From Phaeospirillum tilakii (GTDB taxonomy: Bacteria; Pseudomonadota; Alphaproteobacteria; Rhodospirillales; Magnetospirillaceae), in NCBI RefSeq assembly GCF_042683125.1, contig NZ_JBHUIY010000017.1, positions 1 through 64,000 of the forward strand: DNA of 64,000 nt. Direction: 5' to 3'. A program made the translations under genes and the position numbers. Below are positions 33,881 through 41,598 of the stretch, piece after piece. Below the pieces are notes generated by a model that was not told the DNA's origin, ran no database searches, and was given only the letters and a program-made list of their open reading frames with translations. Within the stretch, counting starts at the first letter, position 1. Every line of letters starts with the position of its first letter.

Positions 33881-35286
33881 CCACGCTGCCGGCCTGCGGC
33901 GCGGCGCGGCGGGCCGCCCGCTGGGCGGCGGCGCTGGAACGGGCGCTGGCGCCCCGGCTGCGCTTCCTGCCCTGGATCCATGCCGGGATGTTCCTGCTGT
34001 TCCTGCTGGTGGTGGCCGGGCCGCTGCTGCTGCCACCGGCGGCGCCGCAGACCCCGCTGTGGCGCGACGCGGCGGCGGCGGCCAATTTCCTGCTGTGGGG
34101 ACTGTGGTTCCCGCTGATGTTCCTGTCGGTGATCGGCGCCGGCCGCGCCTGGTGCGGGCTGCTCTGCCCGATGGGGGCGGCGGCGGAATGGGGCAACCGG
34201 CTCGGCCCGCGCCGGGCGATTCCCGGCTGGCTGCGCTGGCCCGGCACCCCGATCGTCAGCTTCGTGGTGATCACCGTGCTGGGCCAGACCGTCGGCGTGC
34301 GCGACCATCCCGAGGCGGTGGCCGAGATCTTCGGCGGCACGATGGCGGCGGCGATCCTGTGCGGCTTCCTCTATGGCCGGCGCAAGCGGGCGTGGTGCCG
34401 CCATGCCTGCCCGATCGGCCTGCTGCTCGGGGTGTTCTCCCGCCTCGGCGCGGTCGAGTTCGCCCCGCGCGTCCGCCTGGACGGCGACGAGGGCTACACC
34501 GAGCGCGGCCTGTGCCCGACCATGATCGACCTCGCCCGCAAGCATGAATCCCGCCACTGCATCGAATGCCTGCGCTGCGTCAATCCCGGCGCGGCGGGCG
34601 GCATTCATCTGCGCCTGCGCCCGCCCGGGGCCGAGATCGCCGCGATCCGTACCGCCAACCCCAACGGCTGGGAGGTCGGCTTCCTGTTCCTCGCCATCGG
34701 CATCGCGCTGAGCGGCTTCCTCTGGCTGGTGCTGCCGCAGTTCCAGGACTGGCGCCAGGCCCTGGGCGAACTGGCGGTCGATCACGGCTGGGACGGGCTG
34801 CTGCGCGCCGGGCCGTCCTGGCTGATGAGCGTCCATCCCGACCGCAACGAGGTGTTCCTCTGGCTCGATTTCGCCCTGATCCTCGGCTTCATGCTGGGGG
34901 GCGCGCTGGCCTCGTTCGGGCTGCTGGCGGCGCTGACCGCGCTGGCGGCGCTGCTGGCCGGCCGCGCCGGGGCGACGGGCGGGTTCCGCCGCCGCGCCAT
35001 CGAGCTGGGCTATCAGTTCGCCCCGGTGGCGATGATGTCGCTGCTGCTCGGCCTCGGGGCAAAATTGTTCGAGCTGCTCGCCCTCACCCCGCTCGGCCCC
35101 GGCGGCGCGGCGCTGGCCAAGGCCGCGTTGTTCCTGGCCGGGCTGGTGTGGAGCCTGTGGCTGGGGCAGCGGATCCTCGCCGGCCAGGGCCTGTCCCCGG
35201 CCGGGCGGATCGGACCGCTGCTGCCCGGGCTGCTCGGCAGCGTCGCGATCGGCGCCGCCTGGAGTCCGGCGATTTTCGGCGGCTGA
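33877..35286 (+). CDS. Membrane polyferredoxin (FtrD/NapH-NosR-like 4Fe-4S protein)
   Basis: 469 residues with a GTG start overlapping the FTR1 stop. Several transmembrane helices frame cysteine motifs of the NapH/NosR type: WCGLLCPMG near 92 and WCRHACPIGLL near 173. A ferredoxin-like set CIECLRCVNP is near 230, with one expected four-cysteine cluster incomplete here. The C-terminal half has six further helices. In FtrABCD systems the FtrD protein donates or accepts electrons for iron oxidation/reduction at the permease. A direct role with FTR1 is inferred from the operon. The cytoplasmic cluster number cannot be fixed from sequence. Confidence 0.82.
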   Translation: MTTLPACGAARRAARWAAALERALAPRLRFLPWIHAGMFLLFLLVVAGPLLLPPAAPQTPLWRDAAAAANFLLWGLWFPLMFLSVIGAGRAWCGLLCPMGAAAEWGNRLGPRRAIPGWLRWPGTPIVSFVVITVLGQTVGVRDHPEAVAEIFGGTMAAAILCGFLYGRRKRAWCRHACPIGLLLGVFSRLGAVEFAPRVRLDGDEGYTERGLCPTMIDLARKHESRHCIECLRCVNPGAAGGIHLRLRPPGAEIAAIRTANPNGWEVGFLFLAIGIALSGFLWLVLPQFQDWRQALGELAVDHGWDGLLRAGPSWLMSVHPDRNEVFLWLDFALILGFMLGGALASFGLLAALTALAALLAGRAGATGGFRRRAIELGYQFAPVAMMSLLLGLGAKLFELLALTPLGPGGAALAKAALFLAGLVWSLWLGQRILAGQGLSPAGRIGPLLPGLLGSVAIGAAWSPAIFGG

Positions 35287-35367
35287 GCCGGGGCGGAGCG
35301 CTTTCGCGCCCGGGCTGCCGTCGCTTTGTGATATTAGTCTTAACCGCATCAATGAGGAGTGGAACCG

Positions 35368-35901
35368 ATGAACAGACTTGTGGCCGCGACGGCGCTGGGA
35401 CTGGTGCTGGGGGCAGGCGTGGCGGCGGCGGCCGAACATCCGATCGGACGGGCGATCGAGCGCGACGGGATGCGGATCGGCGCCGTCTACCTCCAGGGGG
35501 TGATGATGGAAGGGATGGAGCATGACGCCCACGATCCCGGCGCGGTCCATCTCGAGGCCGACATCCACGCCCTCAAGGGCAACAAGAACGGCTTCGCCGC
35601 CGGGGAATGGATCCCCAATCTCGGCGTGTCCTATCTGGTGACCAAGCCGGGCGATCCCTCGGTCCAGTTGAAGGGCGAGCTGATCCCGATGGTGGCCAAT
35701 GACGGCCCGCATTACGGCCAGAACGTGGTGCTGCCCGGGCCGGGCAAGTATCACGTCGCCTTCCACGTCACGCCCCCCAACGAGCACGGCTTCACCCGCC
35801 ACATCGACAAGGAAACCGGGGTCGGGCCGTGGTGGAGCGGCTTCGACCAGGAATGGGACTTCACCTTCGTCGGCAGCGTCGGCAAGAAGGGCGGCTACTG
35901 A
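35368..35901 (+). CDS. Periplasmic iron-binding P19/Tp34 family protein (FtrA-like)
   Basis: 177 residues. The signal peptide (about 1-22) has an Ala-x-Ala cleavage site. The mature part matches the P19/Tp34 fold: EHPIGRAIERDGMRIGAVYL, then GVMMEGMEHDAHDPGAVHLEADIHA with Met/His/Glu metal ligands, HYGQNVVLPGPGKYHVAFHV, and a C-terminal GVGPWWSGFDQEWDFTF. These proteins bind copper and iron and deliver iron to FtrC. GAGGAG lies before the ATG at 35368. It is 81 bp downstream of the polyferredoxin gene, with its own A/T-rich upstream stretch, so it may be transcribed both with the operon and separately. Confidence 0.9.
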   Translation: MNRLVAATALGLVLGAGVAAAAEHPIGRAIERDGMRIGAVYLQGVMMEGMEHDAHDPGAVHLEADIHALKGNKNGFAAGEWIPNLGVSYLVTKPGDPSVQLKGELIPMVANDGPHYGQNVVLPGPGKYHVAFHVTPPNEHGFTRHIDKETGVGPWWSGFDQEWDFTFVGSVGKKGGY

Positions 35902-35965
35902 CGCCCGCCGCCCTCCCCTCCCCCTCGCCCCTCCCCGCCGCGGCCCGGCGGAGAGGGGAATTTCC

Positions 35966-35993
35966 TTGACTTCGCCGTCAGGATCGGTATGGT
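35966..35993 (+). promoter_or_regulatory. Sigma70-type promoter of rpmG
   Basis: TTGACT (35966-35971), a 16-bp spacer, then TATGGT (35988-35993). Its position 46 bp ahead of the ribosomal protein gene and the match to consensus in GC-rich DNA make it a credible housekeeping promoter. Confidence 0.6.
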
Positions 35994-36038
35994 GCCGCCC
36001 CTGATCTTCCTTCGGAAACTTCGTTCGGGATATTCAAG

Positions 36039-36206
36039 ATGGCCAAGCCTGCCACCATCCTCATCAAGCTGCTGAGCACCGCCGGGACGGGCTTCTTCTA
36101 CGTGGCCAAAAAGAACCCGCGCAAGACCACCGAAAAGCTCGAGTTCCGCAAGTACGACCCGGTCGTGCGCAAGCACGTGCAGTTCAAGGAAGCCAAGATC
36201 AAGTAG
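36039..36206 (+). CDS. rpmG: 50S ribosomal protein L33
   Basis: 55 residues, MAKPATILIKLLSTAGTGFF with the usual L33 continuation (KNPRK, then KLEFRKYDPVVRKHV, then FKEAKIK). L33 is a small component of the large ribosomal subunit near the E site. This copy lacks the paired CxxC zinc motifs, so it is the zinc-independent form. It is monocistronic, with a promoter at 35966-35993 and a terminator right after. Confidence 0.96.
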   Translation: MAKPATILIKLLSTAGTGFFYVAKKNPRKTTEKLEFRKYDPVVRKHVQFKEAKIK

Positions 36207-36238
36207 TTGGCTTTCGACCGCACGGTCGAATGATGAGC

Positions 36239-36268
36239 GGGCGCCGGCGACGGCGCCCGTTTTGTTTT
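36239..36268 (+). terminator. Rho-independent terminator of rpmG
   Basis: GGGCGCC (36239-36245) and GGCGCCC (36252-36258) form a 7-bp stem with a 6-nt loop, followed by GTTTTGTTTT. It lies 33 bp after the rpmG stop. Confidence 0.85.
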
Positions 36269-36276
36269 GGGCCAAC

Positions 36277-36442
36277 GCGGGGCTCCGCCCCGCCCCCGCC
36301 AAGGGCCGCAAGGCCCTTGGATCCCCTTGATGGTCGGGGCGCGGACCGGCCTGTCAGCTTGGGCGCGGATGTTGGCCGCGCGAAGGGCAAGGAACGGGTT
36401 TCAAGGGCCTTGCGGCCCTTGGCGGGCGTGGGCGGAGCCCAC
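36277..36442. repeat. Two-hairpin intergenic element, complete pair of inverted ends
   Basis: Left end: outer hairpin at 36277-36293 and inner hairpin CCAAGGGCC-GCAA-GGCCCTTGG at 36299-36320. Right end: CAAGGGCC-TTGC-GGCCCTTG at 36402-36421 and outer GTGGGC-GGA-GCCCAC at 36428-36442. The two ends are inverted copies of each other, enclosing about 80 bp with GATGGTCGGGGC and AGCTTGGGCGC segments that recur, partly in the opposite orientation, in the pair near 45.9 kb. Both ends use the AAGGGCC stem type. Confidence 0.75.
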
Positions 36443-36467
36443 GAATGGTCTTCAGTCTTTTGAAACG

Positions 36468-37325
36468 CTAGTCTTCCTGTTCGAGTGAGGTGACGTAGCG
36501 CAATCCGTCGAGGGCGGTGGTGAACCAATCCTCGCGGGTTTCGTCCTCGGCGCAGACCAGATAGGCCGGGCGGCGGAATTCCGGCGCGCCGGTCACCACG
36601 AACAGCCGGCCGGCGGCGATGTGCGGCCGGGCCACCCGCATCGGGAAATAGCCGGTGCCGCCATGGGCCAGGATGTGCTGCAACCCCATCGCCCCCAGCC
36701 CGACCGACACCGCCGGGGTCTTGAGGTCGGGGAAGGCCTGGCTGTGGGCGGCGCGGAAATCCGGCCCCCAATCGACCAGGACGTAATCGTCATCCCATTC
36801 CTCGGCGCTGCGGCGTCGGGTCGAGACCAGCACCAGCCGCTCGTCGACCAGCTTCTCGATATGCAGCCCGGGGCGGCTGGTCGGCGAGTACATCACGCAG
36901 ACGTCGAGCAGCCCCTCGATCAGCTTGCGCATCAATCCGTCCGACAGCCCGACCTCGACCCGCAGCGCCACCTCGGGCATCGCGGTGCGCATCCACGGGA
37001 TCCACTGCACCAGCAACCGGTCCCACAGCGACACCTCGCCCCCCACCGTCAGCACGGTGCGGAAGCCCGGCGGCAGCGCCAGTTCCTGGCGGGCCTGTTC
37101 CCAGATCCGCACCATGGTGGTGGCGTAGCGGCGGAACTGCATCCCGGCGGCGGTCAGCTGGGTGCCGGATTTCGAGCGGACGAACAGCGGCCGCCCCAGC
37201 TCGTCCTCCAGCGCCTTGATCCGCATGCTGACGGTGGATTGGGTCACCGACAGCCGCTCGGCCGCCTTGTTGAAGTTGCCGGTATCGACGATTTCAAGAA
37301 AGGTGCGGGCGAGATCGATGTTCAT
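36468..37325 (-). CDS. LysR-family transcriptional regulator
   Basis: 285 residues with the standard LysR N-terminus: MNIDLARTFLEIVDTGNFNK, then RLSVTQSTVSMRIKALEDEL as the helix-turn-helix (residues 20-40), and a C-terminal substrate-binding domain. The start at 37325 is chosen at the canonical first residue. An ATG 13 codons earlier adds an Arg-rich stretch that LysR proteins lack. Its partner gene is not evident, because the neighbours are rpmG and hpf. No typical divergent target gene is adjacent, so its regulon is probably elsewhere. The gene starts about 175 bp from hpf, on the same strand. Confidence 0.88.
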   Translation of the reverse strand: MNIDLARTFLEIVDTGNFNKAAERLSVTQSTVSMRIKALEDELGRPLFVRSKSGTQLTAAGMQFRRYATTMVRIWEQARQELALPPGFRTVLTVGGEVSLWDRLLVQWIPWMRTAMPEVALRVEVGLSDGLMRKLIEGLLDVCVMYSPTSRPGLHIEKLVDERLVLVSTRRRSAEEWDDDYVLVDWGPDFRAAHSQAFPDLKTPAVSVGLGAMGLQHILAHGGTGYFPMRVARPHIAAGRLFVVTGAPEFRRPAYLVCAEDETREDWFTTALDGLRYVTSLEQED

Positions 37326-37499
37326 CGGGGGAGTCCAGGTCAACCGGCGGATGCCGCGTTGCAAAACGCCGCACTCTTACCCCATGCGCGGTCAAGCTTC
37401 AACCGCGCCGAGATGGCACATCAATAATTTTGATCGATAGCGCCCCGCGCCGGGATCCCGTCCCGGGCGGGGGGACCAGCCCCCCGGCCCGGTCGCGAT

Positions 37500-37862
37500 T
37501 CAGGCGCTGGCGCGCGCCTTGACCTCACCCCGCGTGCGCGAGGCGTAATCCTTCAATTGCCGCTCGATCGAATCGAACGCCTCGCGCAGGGCGAGATAGA
37601 TGTCCTCGTTGACGTGCGCGTCCTTGGGGTCGCGCTTGACGACCAGTTCGGACCCGGGCACGGCGATGCTGACGCGGATGTGAAACGGCTCCCCCTTGTG
37701 ATGGCAGTTTGACTTGTTGCGATGGTGCGCCTCGATCACAACCCGGCAGGACGTGATCCGGTCGAACAGGGCATGGATCTTGTCCACGCGTTCGCGGATG
37801 CGGGTCTCGACGGCCTCGGAGTGATCGATGCCGTGAAAGGTGATCTGGAGGGGAATCTGCAT
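37500..37862 (-). CDS. hpf: Ribosome hibernation factor HPF/RaiA
   Basis: 120 residues of the short HPF/YfiA family. The beta-alpha-beta-beta-beta-alpha fold starts with MQIPLQITFHGIDHSEAVET. It binds the 30S decoding centre in stationary phase or under stress, and the short form promotes or blocks dimerisation depending on species. GGGAGA lies ahead of the ATG at 37862. Many Alphaproteobacteria keep a long form with a dimerisation tail, but that tail is absent here. It is divergent from htpG across a structured 209-bp gap. Confidence 0.88.
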   Translation of the reverse strand: MQIPLQITFHGIDHSEAVETRIRERVDKIHALFDRITSCRVVIEAHHRNKSNCHHKGEPFHIRVSIAVPGSELVVKRDPKDAHVNEDIYLALREAFDSIERQLKDYASRTRGEVKARASA

Positions 37863-37892
37863 CAACGTCTCCCTTATAACGGTCACACGCCC

Positions 37893-37957
37893 GTTCCGCC
37901 GCGATACTGTCGCGGCGTGGTCCCGGGAGAACGGCTCCCGACGGCTAGCGGCGGAAC
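37893..37957. other. Overlapping inverted repeats between hpf and htpG
   Basis: GTTCCGCCGC (37893-37902) is repeated inverted at 37948-37957. Within the span, CCGCGA/TCGCGG (37899-37915) and CGGGAG/CTCCCG form shorter hairpins, and GTCCCGGG near 37920 pairs with CCCGGGAC near 37970. These pairings are mutually exclusive in part, so the region can switch between structures. It lies upstream of the heat-shock-like htpG promoter, so it is more likely an operator or terminator/attenuator than a 5'-UTR element for htpG. Confidence 0.4.
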
Positions 37958-37997
37958 GCTTCCCCGGGACGAACCATTGTTTCGGAGAATCGACACA

Positions 37998-38026
37998 CTT
38001 GCAACACCCGCTCCGGCATCGCATAT
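37998..38026 (+). promoter_or_regulatory. Sigma32-like heat-shock promoter of htpG
   Basis: CTTGCAA (37998-38004), a 15-bp spacer, then CGCATAT (38020-38026) resembles the alphaproteobacterial RpoH consensus (CTTG at -35 and CCCATAT at -10, one mismatch). Transcription would start about 40 bp ahead of the htpG ATG. A chaperone gene is the expected target. Confidence 0.6.
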
Positions 38027-38071
38027 CAGGGCGCCTTGTTTTTTCATCCCTTTCGACGGAGACCTTTCCCC

Positions 38072-39934
38072 ATGGCCGAAGAGAAGCGGCAATTCCAGGC
38101 CGAGGTCGGCAAGCTGCTCGACATCGTCGTCCACTCGCTCTACTCCAATAAGGAGATCTTCCTGCGCGAGTTGATCTCCAACGCCTCGGATTCCTGCGAC
38201 CGACTGCGTTATGCCGCGCTGACCCAGCCCGAACTGGTTGCGGACGGGGCCGAGTTCCGCATCCGCCTGATCCCCGACAGTGCCGCCGGCACCCTGACCA
38301 TCGCCGACAACGGCTTCGGCCTCGATCATGACGACCTGATCAACAATCTCGGCACCATCGCCAAGTCCGGCACCGCCGAGTTCCTCAGCCGCCTGACCGG
38401 CGACGCCCGCAAGGATGTCAGCCTGATCGGCCAGTTCGGCGTCGGCTTCTATTCCGCCTTCATGGTCGCCGACCGGGTCAGCGTCACCACCCGCAAGGCC
38501 GGCGACGACAAGGCGTGGCGCTGGGAGTCCGACGGCAAGGGCGAGTTCACCGTCACCCCGGTCGAGGCCGCCGATCGCGGCGCCGCCATCACCCTGCATC
38601 TGCGCGAGGATGCCAAGGAGTTCCTGGAGCCCATCCGCCTCAAGTCGGTGGTCAAGCGTTACTCCGACCACATCGCCATCCCGGTGCTGCTGAAGGAAGG
38701 CGAGACCGAGGACAGCATCACCTCGGCCAGCGCGCTGTGGACCCGCGCCAAGTCCGAGATCACCCCCGAGCAGTACCAGGAATTCTATCACCACGTCGCC
38801 CACGCCTTCGACGAGCCCTGGGCGGTGCTGCACAACAAGGCCGAAGGCGCGATCGAGTACACCAACCTGCTGTTCGTGCCGAAGAGCAAGCCGTTCGACC
38901 TGTTCAACCCCGACCGCAAGCAGCACGTCAAACTGTACGTCCGCCGCGTGTTCATCACCGACGATTGCGAGGAGCTGCTGCCGCCCTATCTGCGCTTCGT
39001 GCGCGGCATCGTCGACAGCCAGGACCTGCCGCTCAACGTCAGCCGCGAGATGCTCCAGCACAATCCGGTGCTGGCCAAGATCCGCTCCGGGCTGGTCAAG
39101 CGCGTCCTCGGCGAGCTGAAGAAGCGGGCCGAGGCCGAGGACGGCGATTACGCCACCTTCTGGGACTCCTTCGGCGCGGTGCTGAAGGAAGGCCTCTACG
39201 AGGATTTCGAGCGGCGCGAGGACATCCTCGAGCTGTGCCGGTTCCGCTCGACCACCCAGGACGGCTGGGTGTCGCTGGCTGACTATCTCGGCCGGATGAA
39301 GGACGGCCAGGACGCGATCTACACCATCACCGGCGACGACATCGCCGCCCTGCGCAAGAGCCCGCAGCTTGAGGGCTTCGCCGCCAAGGGGGTCGAGGTG
39401 CTGCTGCTGACCGACCCGATCGACGAGTTCTGGGTCTCCGCCGTCAGCGCCTATAAGGACAAGCCGTTCCGCTCGGTTGCCGCCGCCGGGGCCGATCTGG
39501 CCAAGGTCCAGGCCGCCGAGGGCGACGAGCGGCCCAAGGCCGAGGAGGCCCCGGCCGACGAGGTCACCGCCCTGATCGCCGCCGTCAAGCTGGCCCTCGG
39601 CGACAAGGTCAAGGATGTCCGCGCCTCGGAACGTCTGACCGAATCCGCCGTCTGCCTCGTCGCCGACGAGGGGGAAATGAGCCTGCACCTCGAAAAGCTG
39701 CTGCGCGCCCACCGTCAGGTCGAGGCCGAACGGCCCCGCATCCTCGAAATCAACCCGCGCCACGGACTGATCAAGGGGCTGGCCCATCGGGTCAAGGAAG
39801 GCGGCACCGACGACGCGGTCGAGGATTTCGCGGCGCTGCTGTTCGATCAGGCCCGCATCCTCGAAGGCGAACCCCCGGCCGATCCGGCCGCCTTCGCCCG
39901 CCGTCTCACCGCGGTGATGGAAAGAAGCGTCTGA
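38072..39934 (+). CDS. htpG: Molecular chaperone HtpG (bacterial Hsp90)
   Basis: 620 residues with the Hsp90 three-domain layout. The N-terminal GHKL ATPase spans about 1-215 (ELISNASDSCDRLRY, DNGFGLDHDD, GQFGVGFYSAFMVADRV). A middle client-binding domain follows (about 220-500, with the catalytic-type arginine in LPLNVSREMLQ). The C-terminal dimerisation domain ends near 620. It assists folding and stability of client proteins under heat and oxidative stress. It is monocistronic, driven by the sigma32-like promoter, and followed by a two-hairpin element. Confidence 0.96.
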   Translation: MAEEKRQFQAEVGKLLDIVVHSLYSNKEIFLRELISNASDSCDRLRYAALTQPELVADGAEFRIRLIPDSAAGTLTIADNGFGLDHDDLINNLGTIAKSGTAEFLSRLTGDARKDVSLIGQFGVGFYSAFMVADRVSVTTRKAGDDKAWRWESDGKGEFTVTPVEAADRGAAITLHLREDAKEFLEPIRLKSVVKRYSDHIAIPVLLKEGETEDSITSASALWTRAKSEITPEQYQEFYHHVAHAFDEPWAVLHNKAEGAIEYTNLLFVPKSKPFDLFNPDRKQHVKLYVRRVFITDDCEELLPPYLRFVRGIVDSQDLPLNVSREMLQHNPVLAKIRSGLVKRVLGELKKRAEAEDGDYATFWDSFGAVLKEGLYEDFERREDILELCRFRSTTQDGWVSLADYLGRMKDGQDAIYTITGDDIAALRKSPQLEGFAAKGVEVLLLTDPIDEFWVSAVSAYKDKPFRSVAAAGADLAKVQAAEGDERPKAEEAPADEVTALIAAVKLALGDKVKDVRASERLTESAVCLVADEGEMSLHLEKLLRAHRQVEAERPRILEINPRHGLIKGLAHRVKEGGTDDAVEDFAALLFDQARILEGEPPADPAAFARRLTAVMERSV

Positions 39935-39937
39935 AAC

Positions 39938-40022
39938 GCGGGCTCTGCCCGCACCCGCCAAGGGCCGCAAGGCCCTTGGATCCCATCAAGGGGGGATCCT
40001 GGGCGGGGTGGGCGGAGCCCCC
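39938..40022. repeat. Two-hairpin intergenic element, one full and one partial end
   Basis: Outer hairpin GCGGGC-TCT-GCCCGC (39938-39952), linker ACCCG, inner CCAAGGGCC-GCAA-GGCCCTTGG (39958-39979). Then GGATCC and a reduced right end GGATCC ... GGGCGGAGCCCCC. It lies between the convergent htpG and mlaD stops, where it can serve both. Confidence 0.7.
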
Positions 40023-40030
40023 CTCCCCCG

Positions 40031-40537
40031 TCAGGGGGTCGGCGTCGCCGGTTCGGGCGCCGGGGCCGGCGCCGGGGTGGCCGGCTTGGCGTTGTCGGAG
40101 GTGGCGAGGAAGATCAGCTCGCCCACCATCTGCTCCAGCGACTTGAAGCTGCGGGTCGGGCCGAGGCTGCCGCCGGCCGGCAGGAAGGCGGTGGCGGTGC
40201 CGGGGGTCAGCTTGACGAACTTGCCGCCCAGCAGGCCCTCGCTCGAAATGCTGGCCACCGTGTCGGTGGGCAGGCGGACCGACGGGGTGATCGACATCCG
40301 CACCACCGCGTCGAAGCTGCGCGGGTCGAGGCTCTGGCTCAGCACGGTGCCGACCTTGATGCCGTTGATCTTGACGTCGGCGCCGGCCTCCAGCCCGCCG
40401 ACACTGGCGAAGGTGCCACGGATCTCGTAGCCCTCGACCTTGCCGAAGCGGGCGTGGGACCAGGCGAAGGCGAGGAAGGTCGCCGCCACCCCCAGCACCA
40501 CCGCCCCCATGATGGTTTCGATCGCAGTCCGTCCCAT
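40031..40537 (-). CDS. mlaD: MlaD-type MCE-domain lipid-transport protein, copy 2
   Basis: 168 residues. One N-terminal transmembrane helix (about 8-27) is followed by a single MCE domain (about 35-120: SVGGLEAGADVKINGIKVGTV and DTVASISSEGLLGGKFVKL) and a Pro/Ala-rich tail. MlaD forms a hexameric periplasmic ring on the MlaFEDB ABC transporter that moves phospholipid between the inner and outer membranes. The gene follows its paralogue by 15 bp. The matching permease and ATPase genes lie 4 kb away on the other strand. Confidence 0.85.
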   Translation of the reverse strand: MGRTAIETIMGAVVLGVAATFLAFAWSHARFGKVEGYEIRGTFASVGGLEAGADVKINGIKVGTVLSQSLDPRSFDAVVRMSITPSVRLPTDTVASISSEGLLGGKFVKLTPGTATAFLPAGGSLGPTRSFKSLEQMVGELIFLATSDNAKPATPAPAPAPEPATPTP

Positions 40538-40552
40538 GGTCGGCTTATCCGT

Positions 40553-41044
40553 TCAATTGATGGTGGCCGGCAGCGGCCGGTCAAGGTAACCGCGCTTGGC
40601 CCGGGCCTGCTGGATGATCAGCTCCAGCAGATCCTCGATCACCACCGCGTCCTGGGTATATTGGATTTCCTGGCCGGGCTTCAGTTCGTCCTCCTCGCCG
40701 CCCGGGCGCAGTTCGAGGAACTTGGCCCCGAGCAGCCCGTCGGTCTGGATCAGCGCGGCGGTGTCGGCCGGCAGGTGGACGTCGCCCTGCAACCGCAGGG
40801 TCAGCAGGGCACGGTAACGCCCGTCGAGCGCCTGGGCCGCCACGGTACCGACCTGGGCGCCGGACAGCCGCACCGCGGTGCCGACGGTGACGCCGTCGGC
40901 GCGGTTGAAGCGGGCGATCAGATCGTAATCCGACTGCTCGCCGCGCACCTGATTGCCGACGAAGAACACCAGCATCATCGCCAGCATCCCGGCGAGCAGC
41001 ACGACCCCGCCGATGACGGTGTCGCGGTCGTTGCGGCTGACCAT
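40553..41044 (-). CDS. mlaD: MlaD-type MCE-domain lipid-transport protein, copy 1
   Basis: 163 residues with a transmembrane helix at about 10-30 and an MCE domain (ADGVTVGTAVRLSGAQVGTV, then ADTAALIQTDGLLGAKFLEL). It is longer in the loop after the MCE core than copy 2, with an acidic stretch GGEEDELKPG, and ends with a Lys/Arg-rich tail. The two copies are clearly homologous but not recent duplicates, so they may build a mixed ring or serve different lipids. It follows the NDUFA12 gene by 65 bp on the same strand, a neighbourhood common in Alphaproteobacteria. Confidence 0.85.
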   Translation of the reverse strand: MVSRNDRDTVIGGVVLLAGMLAMMLVFFVGNQVRGEQSDYDLIARFNRADGVTVGTAVRLSGAQVGTVAAQALDGRYRALLTLRLQGDVHLPADTAALIQTDGLLGAKFLELRPGGEEDELKPGQEIQYTQDAVVIEDLLELIIQQARAKRGYLDRPLPATIN

Positions 41045-41109
41045 CTCCCCCTCGATTCCCTAAGCCCCGGATCCCCGGCCTGCGTTCAAATCCCCCGCGC
41101 GCGTCCGGC

Positions 41110-41466
41110 TCAGGCCGGGCGCCACGGCTGGTAATCGCCGGTGGCGGGCTCACGCTGCCCGCCGGCGGCGTCGGCCCCGGGCGGCAGCTCGGCCCGGGCG
41201 GTGCCGGTCGGGTTGGCCCGGTGCGGCTTCTGCCACGGCCAGCGCGCCACCGCGTTGAGCGGGGCCTCGGCGGTGTGGTGCAGCCAGGCGTGCCATTCCG
41301 GCGGCACCCGCGACGCTTCCGCCTTGCCGCGATAGATCACCCAGCGCCGCGCCCGGCGCCGCGCCGGATCGGGCGCGCGCTCGGTATAATAACGGTTGCC
41401 GTCGGGATCGGTGCCGACCAGCCTGCCCCGGGTCCAGGTGAACAGCAGGGTGCCGAAAGTGGCCAT
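41110..41466 (-). CDS. NADH:ubiquinone oxidoreductase accessory subunit, NDUFA12 family
   Basis: 118 residues. The conserved core is GTLLFTWTRGRLVGTDPDGNRYY, ARRWVIYRGKAEASRVPPEWHAWLHH, and the C-terminal PHRANPTGTARAELPPG. In mitochondria and Alphaproteobacteria this protein (NDUFA12/B17.2) stabilises the Q-module arm of complex I. The gene is divergent from dnaB and precedes the tandem mlaD genes. The start at 41466 fits the family length. Confidence 0.92.
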   Translation of the reverse strand: MATFGTLLFTWTRGRLVGTDPDGNRYYTERAPDPARRRARRWVIYRGKAEASRVPPEWHAWLHHTAEAPLNAVARWPWQKPHRANPTGTARAELPPGADAAGGQREPATGDYQPWRPA

Positions 41467-41598
41467 CCTCGAATCCTCGGATCGATCAACGCTTCGGCCG
41501 GACTATAGGCGGAAGCGGCCGGTCGCGTCCAGCCCGGCGGGGCGGCGATGATCGGGTGTCGTGACAGCGCGGGCAAACCGGGCTAGAGTCCGCTCGCC

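Noticed and set aside
36277..36442. CRISPR-like array
   Set aside because: The repeats are palindromic pairs at scattered intergenic sites with no regular spacers and no cas genes.
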